Source: an uncultured Cellvibrio sp. (GTDB taxonomy: Bacteria; Pseudomonadota; Gammaproteobacteria; Pseudomonadales; Cellvibrionaceae). Taken from it: a DNA stretch of 64,000 nucleotides. The position numbers and the translations under genes were made by a program. The DNA is taken from assembly GCA_946480695.1 (NCBI GenBank), contig CAMLKG010000002.1, positions 1-64,000 of the forward strand, written 5' to 3'. This document shows, in pieces, positions 27,588-36,678 of this stretch (position 1 is the first letter of the stretch; every line of letters begins with the position of its first letter). The notes beneath the pieces were generated by a model. The model ran no database searches. It saw nothing but the letters and a program-made list of their open reading frames with translations, and had not been told where the DNA came from.

Positions 27588-28565
27588 TTAACGGACAACT
27601 GCGCTTTTGTCCCAGTTCACGTAGGTTTGCAGCATGAGGATGGCGCGGTCCAACAGGAAACCAATCAAACCAATGACCAAAATAGCCAGGCAAATGCGGC
27701 TGAGTGATTCGGATGATCCGTTTTGAAATTCGTCCCATACAAATTTTCCAAGGCCGGGGTTTTGCGACAACATTTCTGCGGCAATCAATACCATCCAGGC
27801 AATACCAAGCGAAATTCGCAACCCGGTGAACATCATTGGAATTGCCGAGGGCAATACAATTTTTACTACATGGGTGAACCATCCCAATCGCAGCACACGG
27901 CTCACATTAATCAAATCTTTACTGACGCCGGCGACGCCCACAGCGGTGTTGATCATGGTGGGCCAAAGTGAACAAAGGCTGACGGTGAATAACGAAATAA
28001 TGTAGGACTTGGAAAACGCCGGCGATTCGGAAACATATACCGCACTGACCACCAGGGTTACCAGGGGAAGCCATGCCAGTGGTGACACGGGCTTGAACAA
28101 TTGGATCAGCGGATTGATTGCGCCATAGAGCGGTTGGCTTAAACCGATGACTATTCCCACCGGGATGGCGATAAGTGTCGCCATTAAAAAGCCGGAAAGA
28201 ACCGTTACCAAACTGGTTTTGATTTTGTCAAAGAAAGTCGGCCTGCCGCTGAATTCACGCGTATCCGGTTTTGCGGCGGGATCTTTCGCTAATAATTCCG
28301 CGTTGCGTTTTTCCTGGCGCTCGTAAAACTTTTCGGCGCGCTCCTTTTCGGATTCGTATTCATCCACCAAATTACCCCATTGTTCAAAAACCTGTTTGGG
28401 TTGGGGGAATTCGCCCAGGGAGGTTTTTATATTCGGCGCGAGGCTATGCCATATCGCGAGGAACACGCATATGCCCAGGGTCGGCATACTGACGCCGATA
28501 ATAAGTTCGCGCCATTTAATGGCTTTGAATTGTTCGAATTTTAATGTGGCGAGTTTGCCGGGCAT
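27588..28565 (-). CDS. nrtB: Nitrate-type ABC transporter, permease
   Basis: A 325-residue inner-membrane permease. The open frame begins at 28625, but ATG 28565 has a perfect GGAGG 9 bases upstream and gives the usual N-terminus, so I use it. The first helix (IIGVSMPTLGICVFLAIWHS) is followed by a charged segment of about 50 residues (EYESEKERAEKFYERQEKRN and on) before the core of five helices. The permease-ATPase coupling loop is visible (VAGVSKDLINVSRVLRLGWF and the IPMMFTGLRISLGIAWMVLI region). The gene is 88 bp downstream of the binding-protein gene. Confidence 0.88.
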   Translation of the reverse strand: MPGKLATLKFEQFKAIKWRELIIGVSMPTLGICVFLAIWHSLAPNIKTSLGEFPQPKQVFEQWGNLVDEYESEKERAEKFYERQEKRNAELLAKDPAAKPDTREFSGRPTFFDKIKTSLVTVLSGFLMATLIAIPVGIVIGLSQPLYGAINPLIQLFKPVSPLAWLPLVTLVVSAVYVSESPAFSKSYIISLFTVSLCSLWPTMINTAVGVAGVSKDLINVSRVLRLGWFTHVVKIVLPSAIPMMFTGLRISLGIAWMVLIAAEMLSQNPGLGKFVWDEFQNGSSESLSRICLAILVIGLIGFLLDRAILMLQTYVNWDKSAVVR

Positions 28566-28653
28566 AATAATTTTCCTCCGTTGTGCCCGCCGGGCCATAA
28601 CCTGGCAGGTGTATGTTCTGGCCAATTGGCGGGCAGTAAGCGCTTTATCAGGA

Positions 28654-30051
28654 TTAGATTTTTTCGTCGCCTTTCATACCAATTTTAAATTTGGTCAGGT
28701 ATTCGTTGGGTTTGGTTGCGTCAAATTGCACACCGTCAATCCACACTGTTTCGTCAACTTTGCGGATGCCGTTAAAGGTTTTGAAATCGGGAAAATCGCT
28801 GGCCGCTATTTTATTTTCTTCAATTAGATCGGCTGCGGCTTTTTGATAAATTTCCGGTGCGACGGCTTTTTTCGCCATCTCCATATACCATCCATCGGGT
28901 TTTGCTTCGGGAATTTGCCCCCAGCGGCGCATTTGCGTCAGGTACCAGACCGCATCGGAAACATGGGGGTAGGAGGCGTTGTAGCGGAAAAAAGTATTGA
29001 AATCCGGGGCTGGTCGAATATCTTTGCGTTCATATTCAAAAACACCGGTCATGGAGTTGGCGATAACCTTATAGTCCGCTCCCACATAATGGGAGGCAGA
29101 AATTATTTTCGCGGCTTCCTTGCGGTTCGCGTTATTGCTTTCATCCAGCCACTTGGCCGCGCGAATCAGGGCTTTAACAATACGCACACTGGTATTTGGA
29201 TTTTTTTCAATAAAATCCTTGCGCATACCAAAAACTTTATCGCCGATGTTGTTATACACGGTGATTACCGGGACACCTATGCCGCGAAATACGGCTTGCT
29301 GGTTCCAGGGTTCGCCCACGGCATATCCCTGGATAGTTCCGGCTTCCATTGTTGCCGGCATTTGCGGTGGCGGTGTTACAGACAGCAATACATCGGCATT
29401 AATTTGTCCCAGTGTATCGCCTTTATGCGGCGCATAAAGGCCAGGGTTTATTCCCCCTGCTGCGAGCCAGTAACGCAATCCCATATTGTGGGTCGAAACC
29501 GGAAATACCACACCCATGTTGATAGTTTTCCCGGCATCTTTCATGGCTTCAACAACAGGCTTAAGTGCAGCGGCGCTAACAGGATGGATTAATTTTCCAT
29601 CTGCACCCACTGGGATATTTTTCTTCATTTTTTTCCAAATGTCGTTGGAAACAGTAATTGCATAAGTGTTGTTGGTCATCGTAAACGGAAAGACCAATTC
29701 AGCCGGAGTACCGTAATTGATATTGGCGGCGACGGGTTGTGCCAGCAACATATGTGATCCATCCAGCTCGCCGGAAATGACCCGATCCAACACAACTTTC
29801 CAGTTGGCTTGTGCTTCCAGTTCAACGGTTAAACCTTCATCGTCAAAATAACCATTTTCATAAGCGACTGCCAAGTCCGCCATGTCTGTCAGCTTTATAA
29901 AACCAAATTTCAAATCGGTTTTTTCTGCCGGGCCAGTCGCGGCTTGCGCGGCAGTAATTAACGAAATACTTGCGGTGATTACACATGTTAGCGTTGCGAA
30001 TGGTTTTAGTAGTGCGGAAATTTTTGTCATTTTAATGGCGGACAATTTCAT
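28654..30051 (-). CDS. nrtA: Nitrate-type ABC transporter, periplasmic binding protein
   Basis: A 465-residue protein with a signal peptide (cleavage near AQA-AT, about residue 38). It belongs to the NrtA/CmpA/NasF family: LKFGFIKLTDMADLAVAYEN, ELDGSHMLLAQPVA, and the characteristic MEAGTIQGYAVGEPWNQQAV. Family members bind nitrate/nitrite or bicarbonate; nitrate is favoured by family similarity and the nitrogen-scavenging context, but ligand residues were not mapped. AGGAG lies 7-11 bases before the ATG. It begins the nrtABC operon. No assimilatory nitrate reductase is in the window. Confidence 0.88.
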   Translation of the reverse strand: MKLSAIKMTKISALLKPFATLTCVITASISLITAAQAATGPAEKTDLKFGFIKLTDMADLAVAYENGYFDDEGLTVELEAQANWKVVLDRVISGELDGSHMLLAQPVAANINYGTPAELVFPFTMTNNTYAITVSNDIWKKMKKNIPVGADGKLIHPVSAAALKPVVEAMKDAGKTINMGVVFPVSTHNMGLRYWLAAGGINPGLYAPHKGDTLGQINADVLLSVTPPPQMPATMEAGTIQGYAVGEPWNQQAVFRGIGVPVITVYNNIGDKVFGMRKDFIEKNPNTSVRIVKALIRAAKWLDESNNANRKEAAKIISASHYVGADYKVIANSMTGVFEYERKDIRPAPDFNTFFRYNASYPHVSDAVWYLTQMRRWGQIPEAKPDGWYMEMAKKAVAPEIYQKAAADLIEENKIAASDFPDFKTFNGIRKVDETVWIDGVQFDATKPNEYLTKFKIGMKGDEKI

Positions 30052-30540
30052 TTCTGGCTCCTGGCTTTGGTAGGGCTTTAATTAATTTTCATTGCTCACT
30101 GAAATTTCTTCACACAAAAAAATCAGCAATTTTTAGAATTTAATTCGATCGACACAAAGGTAATTATTCAAACACTATGCCAAGTTAAGTGACGCACTTT
30201 TATGGCGCAGCTATTTTTGGGTTGTAAAACGGTTTTGAATAAGGTTTGCACTTTGTCGATACACCAATAAATTGATTGCTGTTTTATGGTGCTGGAATAT
30301 TTCGCGTCGGTGTGCGCCGAATGCTACCGGCGCGGGAAAAAGGCGCACTTTTTTCGCGCAATATTTTTTTTAAGGAAAAAATGGTTTACCCAACCCGGTA
30401 GACCAGGAGGTTGGCCATTTTGGTTGCGAGGAAAAATAACCTTATAGATCTATAGCTTGGCGTAACACAGGTGGTGCGCAGGTTGGTTTGGACCGGCCTA
30501 TACTTGTTTTCACAAAAAATCTCCTTGTCGGGAAAACTCC
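30052..30540. other. 489-bp divergent control region between nrtA and a TPR lipoprotein gene
   Basis: A long A+T-rich region with two clear inverted repeats. The first is GTGCGCC (30312-30318) with GGCGCAC (30342-30348), nested with GCGCCG (30314-30319) and CGGCGC (30328-30333), and followed on the plus strand by six T. The second is AAAATGG plus CCAACC (30378-30384, 30390-30395) with GGTTGG plus CCATTTT (30409-30421); on the minus strand its T run is six long. They could be a leader attenuator for nrtA or the end of a small RNA. No ORF was accepted. Confidence 0.4.
30168..30183 (-). promoter_or_regulatory. Possible sigma-54-like promoter for nrtA
   Basis: On the minus strand TTGGCATAGTGTTTGA has a good -24 box (TGGCAT) and correct spacing, but the -12 dinucleotide is GA instead of GC. 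A GCACCA half-site lies about 110 bp upstream. Weak on its own; it gains some interest from the strong sigma-54 signals at the urea operon. Confidence 0.25.
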
Positions 30541-31701
30541 ATGAAATTACCCGTGGTGGTGATAATGTTTATCCTTTTAACACTGAGTGCCTGTTCCCCG
30601 GTGGTGCAAAAAGCGCCGTTTGCGGTAGATAAAGGCCCTTTAGCCACAGCCTTGTCCGGGGAATTAATATTGGGCCGCGGCTACCGGAGCGAAGAATTGC
30701 CCGATGTCGAGGTATTTGGCCTCACTCCCGACATGCGGGCATTTGCAGAGGCAGTGACGGCGCATGCAAAACTAAAGGACTCCAAGGCGGAAGCCCTGCA
30801 CCAAGCGCTTATGACCTCGGTTAATTCCGGCGGGCGGGGTATTACCTACAGCGCTTACAACACTAACACAGGAATAGAGGCGTTCGAGCAGCGCCAGGCT
30901 AATTGCCTGAGCTACACGCTGCTCTATGTTGCCATGGCGAGGCACCTCGGGCTTAATGCCGAGGTAAATGAAGTGATATTGCCCCCGACCTGGGATATGC
31001 GCGATGGCGATACCTACCTTTTTATGCGGCATGTGAATGCCAAGGTATTTATGCCGCGCAAACGTACCCTGCCTTGGGTGAGGCAAATGGAAACGGCCGA
31101 TGTGGGCGATATAGTCGTGGACCTGGAAATGCGCCGTTTCCGCCCGCACTACAAGCAAAAAATTATCAGCAAGGAATTGGTGGCCGCTCAATTCTATTCG
31201 AATCGGGGAATGGAACTGGCCGCTGAAGGCAAGCCTGCGGAGGCTTTTTTCCACCTGCGCAAGGCGCTGTTAATGACCGATAAGCCCAGTTACATCTGGA
31301 GTAACTTTGGCAGCTTTTATCGGCGGCTTAAGTTTTATCCGGAAGCGGAGGCTGTTTATCTGCATGGCTTGGCCATCAACCCGCGTGATTACACCATCAT
31401 GCATAACCTGGCGGGGCTTTACCTGGAGTTGGGAAATACGGAGAAATATAAGGAATACCAACAACGCGTACGCCAGCACCGCAATGCCAATCCTTATTAC
31501 ATGTATAAGCGAGCTGAAGAGCTGGTGGCTGCCGGGGATGACACCAGAGCCTTGGCCTTGTTAAAAAAAGCGATAAAAAAGGAAAAAGATGAACAACGTT
31601 TCTATCGCCTCGCCGCCGGCATATACGAGCGCAAAGGCGATACGGATAATGCTGAGTTAATGCGCGACAAAATTTATCAGTTGAGCACTATTCGTTTCTA
31701 A
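30541..31701 (+). CDS. Lipoprotein with transglutaminase-like and TPR domains
   Basis: A 386-residue lipoprotein: the signal ends in the lipobox LSAC (lipidated Cys about residue 18). Residues 85-180 look like a transglutaminase-like cysteine-protease fold (SirB1/bacterial transglutaminase type), with Cys in RQANCLSYTLLYVAMARHLG, His in FMRHVNAKVF and an acidic partner after it. The C-terminal part (about 215-385) holds four or five TPR repeats (FFHLRKALLMTDKPSYIWSN; AEAVYLHGLAINPRDYTIMH). Probably outer-membrane associated and protein-binding. Function unknown; single gene divergent from nrtA. Confidence 0.75.
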   Translation: MKLPVVVIMFILLTLSACSPVVQKAPFAVDKGPLATALSGELILGRGYRSEELPDVEVFGLTPDMRAFAEAVTAHAKLKDSKAEALHQALMTSVNSGGRGITYSAYNTNTGIEAFEQRQANCLSYTLLYVAMARHLGLNAEVNEVILPPTWDMRDGDTYLFMRHVNAKVFMPRKRTLPWVRQMETADVGDIVVDLEMRRFRPHYKQKIISKELVAAQFYSNRGMELAAEGKPAEAFFHLRKALLMTDKPSYIWSNFGSFYRRLKFYPEAEAVYLHGLAINPRDYTIMHNLAGLYLELGNTEKYKEYQQRVRQHRNANPYYMYKRAEELVAAGDDTRALALLKKAIKKEKDEQRFYRLAAGIYERKGDTDNAELMRDKIYQLSTIRF

Positions 31702-31917
31702 CAGAGGGTTTTATTGATCGCGTTGCCACTGCCGCGTGCAGGGATTCATTTGGGGAGCAGGGTTTCGGCTGGCCGAATCACTGGGTAAAGGACTGTAATT
31801 CCACAGCGAATTTCTGGACGGCAATCCGCCAAACGCCTAGGCTGCCGCCCTTATAATAATTATTGGAAAATCAACCGCATACCCTTCCTATTTATTGGCG
31901 TTAAACGAGGATTCACT

Positions 31918-32727
31918 ATGAGATTGCTGGGTTTATGTTTGTGCGGCCTGATGGCCTGCGCTCCCGTCTGGGCGGGTGATTGGAAAAACCTTTTTAACGG
32001 GAAAGATCTTTCCGGTTGGGAAACCTATGTCAGTTTCCAGCCGGAAACCAACGACTATAACCTGGTCTCCAAACATAAACCGCGCGGTGTGAACAAAGAT
32101 CCTAAAAAAGTGTTCTCGGTAGTGGATGGCATGTTGCGCGTATCGGGTGAAGAATGGGGTGGAATTACCACCCTGGAAGAATTTGAAAATTTTCATTTGA
32201 AATTCGATGTTAAATGGGGTGAAAAAAAATGGGCCCCACGTCTGGATGCCCGTCGTGATAGCGGCATTCTCTATTTTGCGGTTGGCCCCCACGGGGCGCA
32301 GAGTTCCCATTGGATGCGCAGCCACGAATTCCAGGTGCAGGAAGGTGATAGTGGTGATTACCATAGCCTTGATGGTGTCATCATCAATGTCCACGCTGTA
32401 GACGCCAATGAAGGGGATTGGAAATTCTATGCCTACGACCCCAGCGCGCCGCTGCGCAAGGATATTGCTGCGCGGGTGCTCAAGCGCGGCCTCTATGAAA
32501 AGCCACAGGGGGAATGGGATACGATGGAAGTGATCAGCGACGGCAAGACCCTGATCCATAAGGTCAATGGTCATGAGGTATTTCGCGGGTTCAATTCGCG
32601 TCAGCAGGAAAACGGGAAATATGTCCCGTTAACAGGCGGCAAATTGCAAATCCAGTCGGAAGGTGCGGAAGTTTTCTACCGCAATATCCGGATCAAAACC
32701 CTGGATAAGCCCGCTGCCGAATATTAA
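31918..32727 (+). CDS. Secreted DUF1080 (3-keto-disaccharide hydrolase-like) protein
   Basis: A 269-residue periplasmic protein with a signal peptide (about 1-20, ending PVWA-GD). The domain begins with the family's WKNLFNGKDLSGWETYV and continues through FHLKFDVKWGEKKW, DSGILYFAVGP and the final strand GAEVFYRNIRIKTL. DUF1080 has a concanavalin-like fold; members cleave or bind modified sugars, including 3-keto-disaccharides. The specific substrate is unknown. It stands alone between the TPR lipoprotein and the retropepsin gene. Confidence 0.85.
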   Translation: MRLLGLCLCGLMACAPVWAGDWKNLFNGKDLSGWETYVSFQPETNDYNLVSKHKPRGVNKDPKKVFSVVDGMLRVSGEEWGGITTLEEFENFHLKFDVKWGEKKWAPRLDARRDSGILYFAVGPHGAQSSHWMRSHEFQVQEGDSGDYHSLDGVIINVHAVDANEGDWKFYAYDPSAPLRKDIAARVLKRGLYEKPQGEWDTMEVISDGKTLIHKVNGHEVFRGFNSRQQENGKYVPLTGGKLQIQSEGAEVFYRNIRIKTLDKPAAEY

Positions 32728-33018
32728 AACGAGGCGCTGGTAACGGCACCCGAAATATAAAAAGCGACCGGCACTGTAAAAAATTATTGATTTAACCCGC
32801 GACTGCGGGCAGTCTGGGCTCATCGGTATGTCCCGCGTGGTTTTCCACACGGTGTATACATGAGCCTTTTTATTTCATCTCCACCGGGCGACTGAACGGC
32901 GCGCAGCAAAACCTGTCTCACTACGTGGGCAAGCTGATGCTTGCAGTTACCACCTGTCAATTGGGTTACGCCACAATATACGGGCCTTGGTCGCTTGTAA
33001 TTTATTACCAGAATAACG

Positions 33019-34131
33019 ATGAGCTTTAAAAAATATATTTTCATCCCGATTGCTGCATTTGGCCTGGGGTTTTATGCCAGTGAATATCGCCATAGCCAAA
33101 ACCAACAGCAAGAATTACCCGCAATTACCACAACACCTGTGGTGCCAGCCGTTTCGTCGCATAGCTTGGCGAGGACTGGGCCGAATAATTATTCGCAAAG
33201 CTCGGTAACTCAGGTGCAATCGCGAGCGACTGCCGCCTTTCCCGAATTGTCGTCATTGGAACGCGTGCGGCAGTTAATCGCTAATAACGAATTTCCGGCT
33301 GCGGTGAGTTTATTAAACCAGGTGTTGCAAAAGGAGCCGGGCAATACCGAAGCGCTACTGTTGCTTGCTCGGGTATTGGAAAAGCAGGGCCAACATGAAC
33401 AGGCTGTTGCCGCCTGGTTTCGCTATTTAAACCTGGAAATAGACGCAAGGAAAATTGAGGAAGCGCTAACCTATTTATCGCGCTATTTAATTCGTTTGGT
33501 AAATAACCCCGGCATTTTTGGCGCAAGTCGCGAATGGTTAATGACGCAGTTAAACGACCTTATCAAGCTCACACCCGATAATGGTGAATTGCATTTGCAA
33601 TTGGCTGATATGCATATGAAAGCGGCAGACCAGGAGCAGGCGCAATACCATGCGTTAATGGCCGCGAACCAGGATAACACCCGCGTACGTGCCGAAGAGT
33701 TTATGGCGAAAATGGCGGATGCGACTATCGCAGCGCAAACCGCTGACCATGAAATCCGTGTGCAGCTCATTCGCTTTGGCTCGCAGTTTCTTGTCCCGGT
33801 CGCGGTGGAAGATAAAAAAGTAAAACTGTTGCTGGATACCGGGGCTTCTATCAGTGGGTTAACCTCAAGTTTTCTTAACCGCAATTACAGCTTCGTAAAA
33901 TCCCCGAAACCCATCCAGCTCAACACCGCCAGTGGCACTGTGGACAGCTTTTTGTTTGTCGTGGATTCATTGCAAATTGCCGAATTAACTTTTAATAAGC
34001 ATATGCTGGCGCGATTGCCCATGGATAATTTTGATAGTTTTGATGGCTTGTTGGGAGTGGATATTTTGGGGCGATTTGATTTTGTCATTGATCAGGAAAA
34101 AGCCATATTACGTTTGCGTAAACGCCAATGA
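33019..34131 (+). CDS. TPR protein with retropepsin-like aspartic protease domain
   Basis: A 370-residue protein with an N-terminal membrane anchor (about 6-20). Residues 75-235 are helical TPR-like repeats (ISLNEFPAAVSLLNQVLQ-type pattern, then ALLLLARVLEKQGQHEQAV). The C-terminal part (about 250-370) is a clan AA retroviral-type aspartic protease with the active-site triplet in LLLDTGASISGL and the second-lobe pattern FDGLLGVDILGRFDFVID. Such domains act as homodimers. It probably faces the periplasm. Substrate unknown. The gene stands alone. Confidence 0.8.
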   Translation: MSFKKYIFIPIAAFGLGFYASEYRHSQNQQQELPAITTTPVVPAVSSHSLARTGPNNYSQSSVTQVQSRATAAFPELSSLERVRQLIANNEFPAAVSLLNQVLQKEPGNTEALLLLARVLEKQGQHEQAVAAWFRYLNLEIDARKIEEALTYLSRYLIRLVNNPGIFGASREWLMTQLNDLIKLTPDNGELHLQLADMHMKAADQEQAQYHALMAANQDNTRVRAEEFMAKMADATIAAQTADHEIRVQLIRFGSQFLVPVAVEDKKVKLLLDTGASISGLTSSFLNRNYSFVKSPKPIQLNTASGTVDSFLFVVDSLQIAELTFNKHMLARLPMDNFDSFDGLLGVDILGRFDFVIDQEKAILRLRKRQ

Positions 34132-34222
34132 TTATTGCTGGTTCCAATAACAGTAAATCAATATTGTGCATAAAAATAAATGAAGTATATCCGGTGGAGT
34201 TTCACGCAAAAGGAAACCAGTT

Positions 34223-34807
34223 ATGAATAATAACCAAAAAAATCCTGCACACGGGCTTGTATGGGGTAGCCAGCTCATCATTGTCGCAATCGGGGCTGCG
34301 GGTATTTGGCTGTCGGATGTGTCACCGCCGGCAGCGCATATCAATTGGATTGCGGCATCTATTTCGGGTGTTCTATTGGCTGTCATTACCTTCGGGATTT
34401 TTTTCGGCTTATATCGAGTTGGCGGTCGATTTGCACAAACATTACAGGATGATCTCCAGCGGGTAGGGGGCTTATTCAGCGGATATTCCTGGTGGAGAAT
34501 TATTTGCGTCGCCACCTTGGCGGGATTAGGTGAAGAGTTGTTATTTCGCGGGTTTTTCCAAGCCTGGATTAATAACTACCTTGCCATTAGTTGGGCCATC
34601 CTGCTGGTGTCACTGGTGTTTGCTGCCTTGCATTACCTTTCCCACGCTTATTTTATCTGCGCAGTTTTAATGAGCATTGCGTTCGGTATTGGATATTATC
34701 TAACGGGTAGTTTACTGATGGTAATTACCTGGCACGGGGTTTATGATTTGATCGCGCTGGGAATAATCATTAAATTCCCGCAGGTTATTGGCATTATTGG
34801 TAAATAA
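34223..34807 (+). CDS. CPBP-family intramembrane glutamic endopeptidase
   Basis: A 194-residue membrane protein with about six helices and the CPBP (Rce1-like) motifs: EELLFRGFFQAW (EExxxR, about residues 106-117), FAALHYLSH (about 134-142) and a terminal ITWHGVYD. It probably cleaves membrane-embedded peptides; in bacteria such proteins are often linked to bacteriocin self-protection, but nothing here shows that. It is 91 bp after the retropepsin gene and 32 bp before the flavin-type gene, so a small operon is possible. Confidence 0.82.
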   Translation: MNNNQKNPAHGLVWGSQLIIVAIGAAGIWLSDVSPPAAHINWIAASISGVLLAVITFGIFFGLYRVGGRFAQTLQDDLQRVGGLFSGYSWWRIICVATLAGLGEELLFRGFFQAWINNYLAISWAILLVSLVFAALHYLSHAYFICAVLMSIAFGIGYYLTGSLLMVITWHGVYDLIALGIIIKFPQVIGIIGK

Positions 34808-34839
34808 ATCCTTATGCGTAATAAAAAAGGAATAGTTAA

Positions 34840-35406
34840 ATGGGCAGGCGTTATAGCGAAATTTCCCAACCGTTGCAGGAATTTATCGCCCGGCAAAAAA
34901 TATTTTTTGTCGGCACGGCAACAGATACCAGTCGGGTAAATATTTCTCCTAAAGGAATGGATTCTTTACGTGTGTTAGATGCCAATCGCGTGATTTGGCT
35001 GAATGTAACCGGAAGCGGTAATGAAACCGCTACGCATATACAAACCCATCCGCGCATGACGGTTATGTTTGCCGCGTTCGAAGGCGCCCCTATGATCCTG
35101 CGTTTGTATGGTACAGCCAAAGCGGTTCATGTTGGCGACGCAGATTGGAATGAACTTTACACCCATTTTCCCGTTAACCCCGGTGCCCGGCAAATTTTTG
35201 ACCTGGCGGTAGACTTGGTGCAAACCTCTTGCGGTATGGCTGTTCCGTTTTTTGATTACGTTGAAGAACGTGAGCAGCTCAACCAGTGGGCAGTTAAGAA
35301 AGGTGATGAAGGGATTCGCGAATATTGGCTGGAGAAAAATCAGCTAAGCCTGGATGGGGTTCCAACCGGGATAGCAGAAAAAATCCAATCAAAGCCAGTG
35401 ACATAA
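34840..35406 (+). CDS. Pyridoxamine 5'-phosphate oxidase family protein
   Basis: A 188-residue split-barrel flavoprotein-like protein. Family pattern: QEFIARQKIFFVGTATDTSR, NISPKGMDSLRVLD, IWLNVTGSGNETATH and MTVMFAAFEGAPMILRLYG. Members bind FMN or F420 and act on small molecules; this subgroup (general stress/PNPOx-like) lacks a defined substrate. AGGAA precedes the ATG. It is closed by a strong terminator. Confidence 0.82.
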   Translation: MGRRYSEISQPLQEFIARQKIFFVGTATDTSRVNISPKGMDSLRVLDANRVIWLNVTGSGNETATHIQTHPRMTVMFAAFEGAPMILRLYGTAKAVHVGDADWNELYTHFPVNPGARQIFDLAVDLVQTSCGMAVPFFDYVEEREQLNQWAVKKGDEGIREYWLEKNQLSLDGVPTGIAEKIQSKPVT

Positions 35407-35438
35407 AAAAGGGTGGCCTGGAATCGGCCACCCTTTTT
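35405..35438 (+). terminator. Intrinsic terminator after the PNPOx-like gene
   Basis: Perfect 8-bp stem GGGTGGCC / GGCCACCC (35411-35418, 35426-35433) with a 7-nt loop and flanking A and T tracts; it can also serve the convergent hydroxylase gene. Confidence 0.92.
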
Positions 35439-35462
35439 ATTTGTCGCTGTGATTCGTATCGG

Positions 35463-36362
35463 TTAAAAGAAAAGCCAGTAGATCAATCCCAGATACAAAC
35501 TGTATTGCAAAATGTAATACAGCGTTTTGTTAAAGGCTTTGATTTTTTTTCCGACAATGCGTACTTGATATAAATAAGCAAACGCACGATTCAGGAACCC
35601 TACTTTATCGCCTTTTACGTTTTTAGTTGCTGAGCCAGCGACAACCAGGCGGGAAAATATTTCGTTAATCCAATCCACCCACACGAAATCTACCGGGCGT
35701 TTCACGTCCAGGAATAAAATAATCCGGTTTTGGTCGGTTTTGTTTTCCGCGTAGTGGATAAAAGTTTCATCAAACATTACGGCTTCACCATCGCGCCAGG
35801 AATATTTTTGTCCGTCCACGGAAATGTAACATCCGTCGTCATTAGGTGTAACCAAACCCAGGTGGTAGCGCAGCGAGCCCGCATAGGGATCGCGGTGTTT
35901 CCCCAGGCGGGAACCGGGGGGCAGCATAGTGAACATGGCGCCTTTCACATTGGGCAGGGAATTAATTAATTCAACTGTTTTAGGGCAAAGCTGTTCAGCG
36001 GATTTGAGGTTTGCGCCATACCATTTTAAATAAAAGCGTTTCCAGCCGGCACGGAAAAAGGAGTTGAAGCCCAAATCATCCAAATCGGCGGATGCTTTGA
36101 TGTGTGCCTCCTGGTTGAGGTTAATCGCTTCCTCACGAATGACTTTCCAATTGTCTTGCAGGATCTTTAATTCGGGGAATTTATTAACATCAATGTAAGC
36201 TGATTGGGTGTCCTTGGAAAAAAAGTAGAACAAACAATTGATAGGGGCGAGGAAATTTGAGTGGTCAGTTAATTTGCGCGTGAATTTATCGTGCTGGACT
36301 ACGCCGCGGTTCTGGACATAAAGGGCGGCAAGGATAAACAGGGCGAGAATAATTAATCCCAT
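35463..36362 (-). CDS. lpxO: Aspartyl/asparaginyl beta-hydroxylase family protein, LpxO-like
   Basis: A 299-residue Fe(II)/2-oxoglutarate dioxygenase anchored by an N-terminal helix (LIILALFILAALYV), with a second hydrophobic stretch at the C-terminus (YYILQYSLYLGLIYWLFF). The iron and co-substrate motif is HRDPYAGSLRYHLGL (HxD...RxH), with a later histidine and arginine in FIHYAENKTDQNRIIL. LpxO hydroxylates the secondary acyl chain of lipid A at the inner membrane. I use ATG 36362 with GGGAG 8 bases upstream; a TTG at 36377 is in frame. The family also includes peptide hydroxylases. Confidence 0.85.
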   Translation of the reverse strand: MGLIILALFILAALYVQNRGVVQHDKFTRKLTDHSNFLAPINCLFYFFSKDTQSAYIDVNKFPELKILQDNWKVIREEAINLNQEAHIKASADLDDLGFNSFFRAGWKRFYLKWYGANLKSAEQLCPKTVELINSLPNVKGAMFTMLPPGSRLGKHRDPYAGSLRYHLGLVTPNDDGCYISVDGQKYSWRDGEAVMFDETFIHYAENKTDQNRIILFLDVKRPVDFVWVDWINEIFSRLVVAGSATKNVKGDKVGFLNRAFAYLYQVRIVGKKIKAFNKTLYYILQYSLYLGLIYWLFF

Positions 36363-36678
36363 AGTTAAAACTCCCAAGGCTGAGCGAAGCGGGCACGATA
36401 CCGACTGGTATGTAAAAAGACAAGCTGATTAATGTCATCATTTTGTAGCCATATGTAACATTCGCGTTAAAAACGTTCATTAACTTTGTCGGTTAGGTAA
36501 CACAAATAGTAATAATGAATCGACTTTTTGGATCATTTTTAATCGGCAATGACTATAAATGAGGTTGAACATACCGATCTGTCTAAAGTTTGCCCTGATG
36601 TACACTGAGAGGGCCATAAAATGTTTCCATCCATGCAGCCCGTAGGGGCATCACTAAAATAAATATTTAGGAGTCGCT
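36363..36678. other. 316-bp A+T-rich divergent intergenic region
   Basis: It separates the LpxO-like gene and the VIT gene and must hold both promoters. A TATAAA at 36553-36558 is a possible plus-strand -10. I saw no yybP-ykoY-type manganese riboswitch and no good Fur box. Confidence 0.3.

Noticed and set aside
36363..36678. Manganese riboswitch (yybP-ykoY) before the VIT transporter gene
   Set aside because: The region is A+T-rich and lacks the paired GC-rich arms and conserved loops of that class.
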